DNA of 64,000 nucleotides, taken from contig CAVPPH010000011.1 of NCBI GenBank assembly GCA_963707275.1, forward strand, positions 124,001-188,000, given 5' to 3'. The notes beneath the pieces are model-generated. The model ran no database searches. It was given only the letters and a program-made list of their open reading frames with translations, and had not been told where the DNA came from. Source of the DNA: JACKBK01 sp963707275. GTDB lineage: Bacteria > Chloroflexota > Anaerolineae > JAAEKA01. The translations under genes were made by a program, and so were the position numbers. Below are positions 9,172 through 17,349 of this stretch, in pieces; the first letter of the stretch is position 1; the number at the start of each line of letters is the position of its first letter.

Positions 9172-11895
9172 ATGAAGGCTCCCATGATCACTGGCATCGA
9201 TCGCCAGGATTTGCTGCATACCAAGCTCCACCGTTCACGCGTCACTGCCGATCTGGTTGATCGTCCGCGCCTGAACGAACTGCTGAACAACGGCCTGGAC
9301 AGCTCACTGATCCTGGTTTCGGCGCCGGCCGGCTTCGGCAAAAGCACGCTGTTGAGCGACTGGCTGGAGACCTGCGATATTCCCAACGCCTGGGTATCAC
9401 TGGATGAGGCCGACAACAACCTCGGTGTCTTCCTGACCTATTTGCTGGCCGCGATGCAGTCCATCTTTCCCGACGCGCTGGCACAGACACGCTCGTTTCT
9501 GTCCAGCATCAACCTTCCGACTGCTGCCGTAATTGCCCACAGCCTGATCAATGAACTGGTCGAGCTCGGACGAGACTTTGTCCTGGTGCTGGACGATTAT
9601 CACGTCATCCACGAGCAGTCGATCCACGAGCTGCTGTATCTGCTGTTACAGCACCCGCCGAAGGGCATGCATCTGGTAATTGCCACACGGCACGATCCGC
9701 TGCTGCCCATCGGCGTGCTGCGAGCACGTGCTCAGATTGCCGAAGTCCGGGGCCAGGATCTTCGCTTCTCGCGGACGGAAGTTGCGAGTTTCGTGGAACA
9801 TGCATTGGGGACTCCGCTCACCAGCGAGGCTGTCGAAGTTCTGGCGGAAAAGACAGAGGGTTGGGCCGTTGGACTGCGGCTGGCGATACTGTCGCTCCGG
9901 CACGGCGGAGACGTTGACAGCCGCCTCGCCGAGCTGAACGTTGAAAACCGGTATGTGATCGACTATCTGTTGAGCGAAGTTCTGTCGCAGGCGCCGCCAG
10001 ACATCGAGCGCTTCCTCTTGAAGACCTCGATTCTGGACCAGATGTGCGGCTCATTGTGCAAAGAAGTGCTAGGCCCTGAGGAAGCAGCGTGTGAGCCACA
10101 CGAGTATCTGACATGGCTGGAACAAGCGAATATGTTTACTGTGGCCATGGACTCGCGTGGCGAATGGTATCGCTATCATCATCTCTTCCGGGAACTCCTG
10201 CGCGACCAGTTGACGCACCAGGTCAATGCCAGCGAGATCGCGACGCTCCACACCCGTGCCAGCGCCTGGTTCGCCCGCCACGACTCGCTTGAACTGGCGT
10301 TGCAGCACGCGTTGTTGGGAAACGATACGCCAGCAGCAGTCCGTTTGTTTGGAGAGCACCGCCAGGCTCTGATGAACTCCGAACAATGGCAACTTCTGGA
10401 ACGTTATCTGCACATGTTTCCCGCTGAGACGGTTACTGATCATCCGGATCTGCTACTGGCGCGTGCCTGGCTCACCGAACTCAACCGATCTGATCCACAG
10501 TATGTCAGAGAGACGGTCGATCGCGCCGCAGATCTCCTGGTGAAATCGGCGGGCGAGTCGTCGCACAACGCTTCTCTGTTGGGCGAGATCGACGTCCTGC
10601 GCGCTATGGCTGCCTGGATGGTAGCCAGGGACCCGGAACATGTGATTGCTCTTACCCGGCGTGGGCTTGCGACCACGCCGCGAACGTGGTACCTGGTGCG
10701 CGCTGTAGCCTGGCTGCGTCTCGCTGTGGCATACCAGATGACAGGCCTGCTGGACCTGGCTTATGCTTCGCTGGCCGAAGGCCAGCCGGAAGATGTGGCA
10801 CAGAATGGCGCTATCTATGCACGGGTAGCTGGATCGCGCTGCTTCGTCGAGTGGATAGCCGGCGATTTGCCGGCTATGCTTCAGGGAGCGACCCAATTGC
10901 TTGCGGTAGGCGAGAGACATCGCCGTCATGAATCGCTCGGCTGGGCGCATTATTTTCTCGCATGTGCGGCGTACCAACGCAACGATTTGGCGACTGCAGA
11001 AACTCACGCGTTGGCTTTGGAACAAATCCGCTACATCGGCCGATCGATCACATATTTGCAGAGTGCATTCATCTACGCGTTGATTTGCCAGGCACGCTGT
11101 CAACCCGACGAGGCGCGTGGCAAACTCAAACAAGCTTTTGAATTCCTGACTGAAACCCGTAGCGAAGGCCTCCTTCCACTGGCTGAAGCGTTTCAGGCAG
11201 AGCTTGCCATGATGCAGGGCGAACTCCGGGCAACCAGGCACTGGACGACGGCCGTCGGACCTTTTCTAGCCCCGACTGCGATGCCTTACTTCTATGCGCC
11301 TCAATTGACACTGCCGAAAATCCTGCTGGCGCAGGACACCCCAGTCAGCAGAGAACAGGCCGCCGTTGCGCTATCCCGCTTGCACGCTTTCGTTACCGCC
11401 ACTCACAACACCCGCTTCACCATCGAGGTGCTGACGCTGCAAGCCATGCTGCATGATGCACAGGGAGATCAGCGGGCGGCGCTGGCGCTACTACAAGAGG
11501 CTGTACTGTTGGCCGAACCAGGCGGCTTCATTCGGCTTTTCGTCGATTTGGGGCCGCGGCTGGCGAGCTTGTTCGTCCGGTTGCAACAGACCGGCGTTGC
11601 TCCGGCCCATACCGGCCAGATCGTGCAGGCATTCAGCGCGTCCAGACCCGCTGCTCCTCATGCCGTGACGGATGGTTCGTCCGCTGGCCGGACGGAACTG
11701 ATCGAACCGCTGACGGAGCGTGAACGCGAAATCCTGGCGCTCATCGCGCAGCGATTCTCCAACAAAGAGATCGCGCAGGCGCTGGTCATCTCCCCGCTGA
11801 CGGTCAAACGCCACGCTACCACGATTTACAGCAAACTCCAGGCCAACGGGCGGCGTGACGCTGTCGCTAAAGCAATCAATCTGGGTCTTTTATAA
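9172..11895 (+). CDS. MalT-like ATP-dependent LuxR-family transcriptional regulator
   Basis: 907 residues, intact, the usual size of MalT/LAL (STAND) regulators. The N-terminal motif LLHTKLHRSRV is typical. The Walker A motif GFGKST is at about residues 54-59 and the Walker B stretch FVLVLDDYHVI at about 135-145. A long helical TPR-like middle part follows, and the C-terminal LuxR helix-turn-helix (LTEREREILALIAQ ... SNKEIAQALVISPLTVKRHATTIYSKL) covers the last 65 residues. Such proteins bind an inducer in the helical region, oligomerise with ATP and activate transcription. The target may be the gene group that follows on the same strand, or distant. The ATG at 9184 has GAAGG five bases upstream and is a slightly better start than 9172. 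The ligand cannot be told from sequence. Confidence 0.93.
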   Translation: MKAPMITGIDRQDLLHTKLHRSRVTADLVDRPRLNELLNNGLDSSLILVSAPAGFGKSTLLSDWLETCDIPNAWVSLDEADNNLGVFLTYLLAAMQSIFPDALAQTRSFLSSINLPTAAVIAHSLINELVELGRDFVLVLDDYHVIHEQSIHELLYLLLQHPPKGMHLVIATRHDPLLPIGVLRARAQIAEVRGQDLRFSRTEVASFVEHALGTPLTSEAVEVLAEKTEGWAVGLRLAILSLRHGGDVDSRLAELNVENRYVIDYLLSEVLSQAPPDIERFLLKTSILDQMCGSLCKEVLGPEEAACEPHEYLTWLEQANMFTVAMDSRGEWYRYHHLFRELLRDQLTHQVNASEIATLHTRASAWFARHDSLELALQHALLGNDTPAAVRLFGEHRQALMNSEQWQLLERYLHMFPAETVTDHPDLLLARAWLTELNRSDPQYVRETVDRAADLLVKSAGESSHNASLLGEIDVLRAMAAWMVARDPEHVIALTRRGLATTPRTWYLVRAVAWLRLAVAYQMTGLLDLAYASLAEGQPEDVAQNGAIYARVAGSRCFVEWIAGDLPAMLQGATQLLAVGERHRRHESLGWAHYFLACAAYQRNDLATAETHALALEQIRYIGRSITYLQSAFIYALICQARCQPDEARGKLKQAFEFLTETRSEGLLPLAEAFQAELAMMQGELRATRHWTTAVGPFLAPTAMPYFYAPQLTLPKILLAQDTPVSREQAAVALSRLHAFVTATHNTRFTIEVLTLQAMLHDAQGDQRAALALLQEAVLLAEPGGFIRLFVDLGPRLASLFVRLQQTGVAPAHTGQIVQAFSASRPAAPHAVTDGSSAGRTELIEPLTEREREILALIAQRFSNKEIAQALVISPLTVKRHATTIYSKLQANGRRDAVAKAINLGLL

Positions 11896-12019
11896 GCCAC
11901 TCTTCTCCCTTTTACGACCGAGTTACGACCTTTTGGGGCTGGTATCACCTGCGAGATTTCGCTATGCTTGGGGCGAGGATAGCGAAATCCGATCTTGGCG
12001 TTCGCAGGATGCAAGAAAA

Positions 12020-12310
12020 ATGACACCAGACAGCAAACAACAATTCTTTGATCAGCCCGGCTGTTATCAGATCCGCATAGTAGGCCATCTGAAAGCCAAA
12101 TTGAGCTTCATACATGGCGACATGGCGGCCAGTCTGAACCAGACGGAGGACCAGCAATTGGTCACGACATTGACTGGGCAGGTAAGAGACCAGGCCGCGC
12201 TGCTGGGCATGTTGAATGCCCTGTATGATATGGGATGTCCCCTGCTGGCGGTTGAGCGGCTGAGCAGCTTGCCCGCTGCAAAAGATGCAAGCCAAGGCGA
12301 GGCAACCTGA
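12020..12310 (+). CDS. Small conserved hypothetical protein
   Basis: 96 residues from the ATG at 12020. The pattern CYQIRIVGHL ... LTGQVRDQAALLGMLNALYDMGCPLLAVERL matches a small family often seen in Chloroflexota and Actinobacteria (strand, loop, VxDQAALxGLLxxxxDxGxPLLxVxR) that I know only as hypothetical proteins. No signal peptide or membrane segment is present. It lies 48 bases before the reductase/rhodanese gene on the same strand. The family relation to a single transcript suggests co-expression; the function is unknown. Confidence 0.65.
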   Translation: MTPDSKQQFFDQPGCYQIRIVGHLKAKLSFIHGDMAASLNQTEDQQLVTTLTGQVRDQAALLGMLNALYDMGCPLLAVERLSSLPAAKDASQGEAT

Positions 12311-12357
12311 TTTACCGCTGCGCTCACCCGTAGCAGCCGTACGAAAGGAAGTTACCT

Positions 12358-14059
12358 ATGACCAAAGTGGTGATTGTTGGCGGTGTAGCCGGCGGCGCAT
12401 CGTGCGCGGCGCGGTTGCGCCGGTTGGATGAAAACGCAGAGATCCTGATGGTGGAGCGCGGTCCCTATGTCTCGTATGCGAACTGCGGACTGCCCTACCA
12501 CGTCGGCGGCGTGATCCCGCGCGAGTTCGAGCCTGCTGGTGGCGGATGAGCGGGTGTTTCGCGAGCAGTTCGCCATCGATGTGCGCACGCGTTGTGAAGC
12601 CATCGCGATCTCGCCGGCGCAGAAGACTATCGACCTGCGTAACACTGTGACCGGCGAGGTGACCAGTGAGTTGTACGACAAGCTCGTCCTCTCCCCCGGC
12701 GCGGCGCCCATCAGCCCACCCATACCGGGCATCGATCTGCCGGGAGTTTTTCGCGTGCGCACCGTGCCAGACGTCCGCGCGATCCGGGAGTGGATCGAGG
12801 GGCACGCGGAACTGCCATCGGGCATGGACGCGTACACGGGATATCAAACCGTGCTGCCGGCCAAGCGCGCCGTAGTGGTTGGCGGCGGTTTCATCGGCCT
12901 TGAGATGGCCGAGAACCTGGTCCACCTGGGTTTGCAGGTGACGTTGCTCCAGCGGGGCGATCATGTCCTGGGGCCGATGGATCCCGAAATGGCGTGCTAC
13001 GTCGAGCGCCACATGGCGAGGAACGGCGTCCACATCGAGCTCAATGCCGACGTGAACGAGCTCAGGCAAGCGGCCCACGGCTCGCTGGAGGTGCACACGC
13101 AAGCCGGCCAGGTGTTCCCGGCCGACCTCGTCGTTCTTGGCATCGGCGTGCGTCCCGAGAACTGGCTGGCCAAGAGCGCCGGGCTCGAGATCGGCGCACT
13201 GGGCGGCATCCGCGTCGACGACCAGATGCGCACCAGCGACCCGGACATCTTCGCTGTTGGCGACGCGGTCGAAGTCAAGCACACCGGCACGGGCCAGTGG
13301 TCGTTGCTCGCGCTGGCCGGGCCGGCCAACCGCCAGGGCCGCATCGCGGCCGATGTGATCGTCGGGCGCGACTCGCGTTTCCGCGGCGTCCAGGGCACGG
13401 CAATCATCGGTCTGTTTGGCGGCGCGGCCGCCTGGACCGGCGTCAGCGAGAAAACCCTCAACCGGATCGGCGCGACCGATTACGAAAAGATCTATCTCTA
13501 CCCGAACTCGCACGCCGGTTACTACCCGGGCGCGCAGTACCTGGCGCTGAAGGTCATCTTCCGCAAGTCGGACGGTCGGCTGTTGGGCGCGCAGGCGGTT
13601 GGCCTCGACGGCGTGGACAAGCGGATCGATGCCATCGCGATGGCGATTCAACTGGGCGCGACCGTCTACGATCTGGAAGAAACCGAGCTGTGCTACGCGC
13701 CGCAGTTCGGCAGCGCCAAGTCGCCCGTCAACTTTGCCGGCATGGTGGCAGCCGACGTTCTGCGCGGCGATATGCCGCTGAGCCACTGGACCGGCGCAGA
13801 GGCTGGCCTGCTGCTCGACGTTCGCCACCCGGCCGAGTTGGCCATGGAAAACGTGCCGGGCGCGGTCAATATCCCGCTGGATCAACTGCGGGCGCGCCTC
13901 GACGAGCTGCCGCGCGACCGCGAGATCCACGTGATTTGCCGCTCTGGCCAACGGGCCTACTACGCAACGCGCATCCTGCTGCAAAACGGCTTCGATGCGC
14001 GCAACATCTCAGGAGGCATGCTGTCGCATTCGGTCATCCTGGGAACCGAAACCGTGTGA
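12358..14059 (+). CDS. FAD-dependent CoA-disulfide/persulfide reductase with rhodanese domain, copy 1 (one frameshift)
   Basis: Reconstructed length 566 residues. The N-terminal FAD motif is VIVGGVAGGASCAARLRRL. The SYANCGLPY segment carries the single redox-active Cys typical of CoA-disulfide reductases (about residue 43). The NAD(P)H-binding motif is VVVGGGFIGLEMAENL, and a C-terminal rhodanese domain has the active-site loop CRSGQR. Such CoADR-RHD fusions reduce CoA disulfide, CoA persulfide or polysulfide with NAD(P)H and act in redox balance or sulfur metabolism. A surplus T near 12526 breaks the frame; without it SSLLVADERVFREQF continues, as in copy 2 at 23117. The start ATG follows GGAAG at a good distance. 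LURP-one-like and DszB-like genes follow on the same strand. Confidence 0.9.
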
Positions 14060-14141
14060 AGATCGCTGCGCTGATTGCTTCGGTAGCGGACGCCAGCGCG
14101 GAATCTGAACAACAACACCATTACTTGAGGAGTACTTAGCT

Positions 14142-14699
14142 ATGCCACGCAGAGATGACCGACAGGACAGGCGAGAGGATCGCCATGATGGACCGGCGGC
14201 AGCCGGATCAGGCGGCCCTTCCCACTACCAGATGCGCGAGAAGATGATCTCCATCGGCGACGACTTCTGGATCGAAAACGACCGCGGCGAGAAGGTTTAC
14301 AAGGTTGACGGCAAGGCGCTGCGCGTGCGCAACACCCTGGTGCTGGAAGACCGCAACGGCCAGGAACTGGCCAAGATCCAGGAGAAGATGGCGCGCGTCA
14401 AGGACAGCATGGAGATCGAGGATGCCAATGGCAACAAGATCGGCATGGTCAAGAAGGCCATGATCACACCGGTCCGCGAGCGCTGGACCGTCAAGATCAA
14501 AAACGGCCCCGACCTGGATGTGCAGGGCAACATTCTCGACCACGAGTACAGCATCGGTGAAGGCCGCGACAAAGTGGCTGAAGTGTCCAAGAAGTGGTTT
14601 CGCGTACGCGACAGTTACGGCGTCGAAGTCGAGGCCGGCCAGGACGACGCCGTGATTCTGATGATCGCCATTGCTATCGACCAGATGTCTCACGACTGA
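14142..14699 (+). CDS. LURP-one-related (LOR, DUF567) family protein
   Basis: 185 residues. After a basic, charged N-terminus of about 30 residues comes the LOR fold: repeated strands such as FWIENDRGEKVYKVDGKAL, DRNGQELAKIQEKMARVKDS and WTVKIKNGPDLDVQGNILD. This resembles the 12-stranded barrel of the tubby-like/LURP-one group (YxjI in bacteria). Function is not defined; related plant proteins are defence-linked and phospholipid scramblases share the fold. GAGGAG lies about 12 bases before the ATG. The gene sits between the reductase/rhodanese gene and the desulfinase gene on the same strand. Confidence 0.8.
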   Translation: MPRRDDRQDRREDRHDGPAAAGSGGPSHYQMREKMISIGDDFWIENDRGEKVYKVDGKALRVRNTLVLEDRNGQELAKIQEKMARVKDSMEIEDANGNKIGMVKKAMITPVRERWTVKIKNGPDLDVQGNILDHEYSIGEGRDKVAEVSKKWFRVRDSYGVEVEAGQDDAVILMIAIAIDQMSHD

Positions 14700-14907
14700 C
14701 ATCAGGAACGCGTCCGTTTGTTTCTCCCAGCTCCGGTTCGGTCCATCCTTCCGAAGTGCAAGCCAAGACCAGCTGGAGTGGAAAGTCGCTTGTGGACGCG
14801 TCCCTGGCAAACTTTCAGAATCGAGCGTACCTCCTGAGCAGGCGATCTCGAAAAACGACGAACAAATCGCCTGCTTTCCTAGAAACTGCACACGAAAGGA
14901 CCAGATC
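14700..14907. other. Leader region before the desulfinase gene, no gene seen
   Basis: About 200 bases separate the LOR gene from the DszB-like gene. Two copies of ACGCGTCC (around 14708 and 14795) could pair or be a protein site. No clear promoter, riboswitch or open reading frame with coding character is seen. Confidence 0.35.
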
Positions 14908-16072
14908 ATGTCTACAGAACGAGTATCCACGACGGTACCATTGAACTGGAAAGAGGTGTGGTTCACCAACTGTCCCATGGTATCGGCCAACAACGTCGAC
15001 CAGGAGCTGGGCTGGTGCCGCGAGGAGTACAAGAAGATCGGTGTCGAGTACGCCTACTTCCGCTCCAACAACCTGAACAACTTCTATCCGCACTACATCC
15101 ACAATCTCGACAATCTGATCCGCTTCGGCGGTCTCTACCCGCCGATCCAGGTACACGCTGATCTGCGCCGAACGGTGCTGCTCGGCGCGACGTGGGTCTA
15201 CGAAGGCGGCTGCATGGCTGTGCGCGCCGGCGACAACCTTTTCAAGATGACTGATTTGAAAGGCAAGAAGGTCGGCATCTCGAAAAGCCTCAACACCATC
15301 AAGAACGACTGGTGGCGCGTCCAGGAACACATGGGTATCGAGAACATGCTCAAGATCAATGGCATGACCATGGACGATATCGAGCTTGTGGAATTCCCTT
15401 ACCCGGACGACTGGTACGACAAGCCTGAGATGCTGCAAGTGCCTATGAACAACCCATCCGAGCTGTGGCTACGCCGGGATCACAAGCATGACCTGGCTTT
15501 CCGCCCGCTGGAGACGGCGCTGCTAAACGGCGTCGTCGATGCCATCTATACCCAGAGCAAGGTTTTTCAGCATCTGCAGGAAGCTACTGGCAAGATCAAG
15601 ATGGTCGAAGACCTGTCCAGATATCCGGACTGGACCATCCAGGTTGCCAACACCCCCGCCGTCATCACCTGCACCAAGGTGATGGCCGACGAGCACCCCG
15701 AGTTGGTCGTCGCCTACATGAAGGCTATGGTCAAGGTCGGACGCTGGGCGAATGAGCACAAGCGCGCCGCGGCAGCGATCCTGAACAAGCAGACGTTCTA
15801 TCTGGACGCCGAGGATACGTACCAGGGTATCAAATACGTCGACATGGTGCCGAGCCTGAGCGCGCAAAATATGCAATGCGTCAAGATCGGCAAGGATTTC
15901 ATGCTCGAGCCACGGCTATATCAAGAACGACTTCGATGTGGATGAGTGGGCGGCGCCGGAATTTCTGGAGCAGGCGTTCGAGGAAGTGCTCAAGGAAGAG
16001 TGGCAGCGCCGGAGCTGGAGCAAACTTCCTGCGGGGGGCGGGCTCCAAACTGAAGGTGTGCGGCTCGGCTAG
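14908..16072 (+). CDS. DszB-like aryl-sulfinate desulfinase family protein (one frameshift)
   Basis: Reconstructed length 387 residues (DszB is 365). DszB hydrolyses 2'-hydroxybiphenyl-2-sulfinate to 2-hydroxybiphenyl and sulfite, the last step of the 4S desulfurisation route. The catalytic residues align: TNCPM gives Cys22 (DszB Cys27), PHYIH gives His62 (His60), and IRFGG gives Arg72 (Arg70), with the same ten-residue spacing from His to Arg. The C-terminal hallmark WAAPEFL is kept. The fold is that of periplasmic binding proteins (KGKKVGIS, then a VVAYMKAMVKVGRWA helix), but no signal peptide is present, so it is cytoplasmic. A surplus G near 15912 breaks the frame; without it SHGYIKNDFDVDEWAAPEFL follows. 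I chose the ATG at 14908 because AAAGGA lies seven bases before it. The true substrate may be another sulfinate or a non-sulfur compound. Confidence 0.75.
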
Positions 16073-16105
16073 CCGCGAAACAACTCGGCAACGATGTCAG
16101 TTACC

Positions 16106-16140
16106 TTGTGGTGTATGGGCGAATTGCTCATACACCACAA
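16106..16140. terminator. 12-bp perfect inverted repeat between desulfinase and META lipoprotein genes
   Basis: TTGTGGTGTATG (16106-16117) pairs perfectly with CATACACCACAA (16129-16140) around an 11-base loop. It lies 33 bases past the reconstructed stop of the desulfinase gene and ends just before the ribosome-binding site of the next gene. No T run follows, so it may be a processed stem or an operator rather than an intrinsic terminator. Confidence 0.45.
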
Positions 16141-16157
16141 AACCATAAGGAGATCCC

Positions 16158-16628
16158 ATGAACAAGCGAACTTCTTCGATCCTGCTGCTGGCAAGCCTGA
16201 GCATCGTGTTGCTGGTGGCGGCCTGTTACCCGCCCGCCACTCCGGTTCCGGCGCCGGTCACGTCATCCAGCACGATCACGAATATCGTCTGGCAGTGGAC
16301 CAGCGTCACCAATCGAACGACCGGTGAAACCACTGAGGTCGCCAATCCACAGGACTACACCATTACCTTCTGGGAAGATGGCACATTGAACGGCCAGGCC
16401 GACTGCAACACCTTCACCGGGACATACTCCCAGGAGGGCGGTTTCTTCATCACGGCGAAGCCTGACGTAATGGCGGCCTGTGGCGGCGAGTCACTGGACC
16501 AGCAATACTTCCAGTTGTTGGACGCGATCGCGGCTGGTGGACCGGACGGCGCCGGCGGCCTGGCGCTGGAGACAGCCGGCGGCGAACAGCGCATGGAGTT
16601 TGTCAACGGCGGCGCTGCCACGCAGTGA
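16158..16628 (+). CDS. META-domain lipoprotein
   Basis: 156 residues. The N-terminus is a lipoprotein signal (SIVLLVAAC, Cys lipidated), followed by a short Pro-rich linker. The META (HslJ-like) domain has WQWTSV, WEDGTLNGQADCNTFTGTY and a conserved second Cys (MAACGG). META domains occur in secreted or surface proteins and are linked in some bacteria to motility or heat and antibiotic resistance; no enzyme activity is known. AAGGAG precedes the ATG. Similar domains occur, fused to others, in the lipoproteins at 57489-63027. Confidence 0.85.
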   Translation: MNKRTSSILLLASLSIVLLVAACYPPATPVPAPVTSSSTITNIVWQWTSVTNRTTGETTEVANPQDYTITFWEDGTLNGQADCNTFTGTYSQEGGFFITAKPDVMAACGGESLDQQYFQLLDAIAAGGPDGAGGLALETAGGEQRMEFVNGGAATQ

Positions 16629-16786
16629 GCCGGCGACCCCGGCGGCCGCATCTGATGGTAAAGCTATCTTCCTGACCAACGCATTCGATCCTTGAACGGT
16701 CTATCTGCGCAATTCAACCGTCTAGTGAGTGGCAATTTTCAACTGCTGCTCCATCCTTGGTGTTCAACCCTCTGGAGGATTTCTAA

Positions 16787-17122
16787 ATGCCTTGTTTATT
16801 TGCCTTGATGGCCGGTATGTTTCCACGGCTGGCGACGTTTCTTCTTTGGCTGGCGCGACCCGCCATGTTCACCACAGCGTTCAACGGTGGCTGGTTGTTG
16901 CCAATTCTGGGCATCGTCTTTCTGCCTTTCACCACGTTGATGTATGTCATCCTGTGGTCGCCGGGCGGCCTGGCTGGCTGGGACTGGATGTGGCTGGGTC
17001 TGGCGGTGGTTCTTGACCTGATGCACTACAGCAGCACAGCTTACTCCAACCGCCAGCAGATTCCTGGCTACAAGGACACATCGGCGGCCGCTCCCCCAGC
17101 GACTACTACCCCTGCTCCGTAG
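16787..17122 (+). CDS. Small conserved membrane protein, function unknown
   Basis: 111 residues with three to four membrane segments: about 5-25 (ALMAGMFPRLATFLLWLARP), 33-56 (NGGWLLPILGIVFLPFTTLMYVI) and 64-82 (WDWMWLGLAVVLDLMHY). A soluble, Pro-Ala-Thr-rich tail follows. The pattern FPRxAxxxLWL ... LPxLGxxFLPxTTLxY recalls a small hypothetical family common in Actinobacteria. GGAGG is about seven bases before the ATG. No function can be offered. Confidence 0.65.
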   Translation: MPCLFALMAGMFPRLATFLLWLARPAMFTTAFNGGWLLPILGIVFLPFTTLMYVILWSPGGLAGWDWMWLGLAVVLDLMHYSSTAYSNRQQIPGYKDTSAAAPPATTTPAP

Positions 17123-17149
17123 TGAGTCGTTTGCTGCTACTGCCAGTAA

Positions 17150-17212
17150 GGCGCGCTTGCTTCCTTGCGACTGGCATTCTGGTCAGGGACGCCAGTCGCA
17201 AGGAGGCGCGCC
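17150..17212. repeat. Inverted repeat at the DUF2252 remnant
   Basis: CTTGCGACTGGC (17164-17175) pairs perfectly with GCCAGTCGCAAG (17191-17202). Flanking GGCGCGC (17150-17156) and GCGCGCC (17206-17212) extend the stem with a small mismatched part. The right arm runs into codons of the DUF2252 remnant (the Lys-Glu-Ala-Arg region), so the left arm looks like an inverted copy of gene sequence, perhaps from a template switch. Confidence 0.7.
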
Positions 17213-17337
17213 AATTGGTGCTGAAACCCTATTGCGGCACCAGTGTCAGCGTCGCCTACGCTTTCCAGAACGAGCGCGATTACGCCGTTCTGGTGGCTGC
17301 GGTGCGCAGCGGGCGGATCGAAGCGCTTGTGGAGTAA
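17195..17337 (+). pseudogene. DUF2252 gene remnant (C-terminal fragments)
   Basis: The end of this short frame matches the intact DUF2252 protein at 33754-35181 in two places. KEARQLVLKPYCG corresponds to KEARQSVLEPYCG, and FQNERDYAVLVAAVRSGRIEA to DQNERDHAALVAAVRAGTIEA. The roughly 90 residues between them in the intact copy are missing, as is everything upstream. It ends 13 bases before the glucosidase start. It therefore seems to be the scar of a second DUF2252 gene removed by internal deletion, not a functional gene. Confidence 0.75.
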
Positions 17338-17349
17338 ATGGAGACATAG

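Noticed and set aside
12994..14139. Long plus-strand frame of 381 residues inside the reductase/rhodanese gene
   Set aside because: It is Arg-rich, lacks any motif and lies in a second frame of a gene with clear FAD, NAD and rhodanese motifs. High GC keeps shadow frames open.
14700..14907. Riboswitch before the desulfinase gene
   Set aside because: No known riboswitch core or terminator/antiterminator pair could be drawn; only two short ACGCGTCC copies are present.
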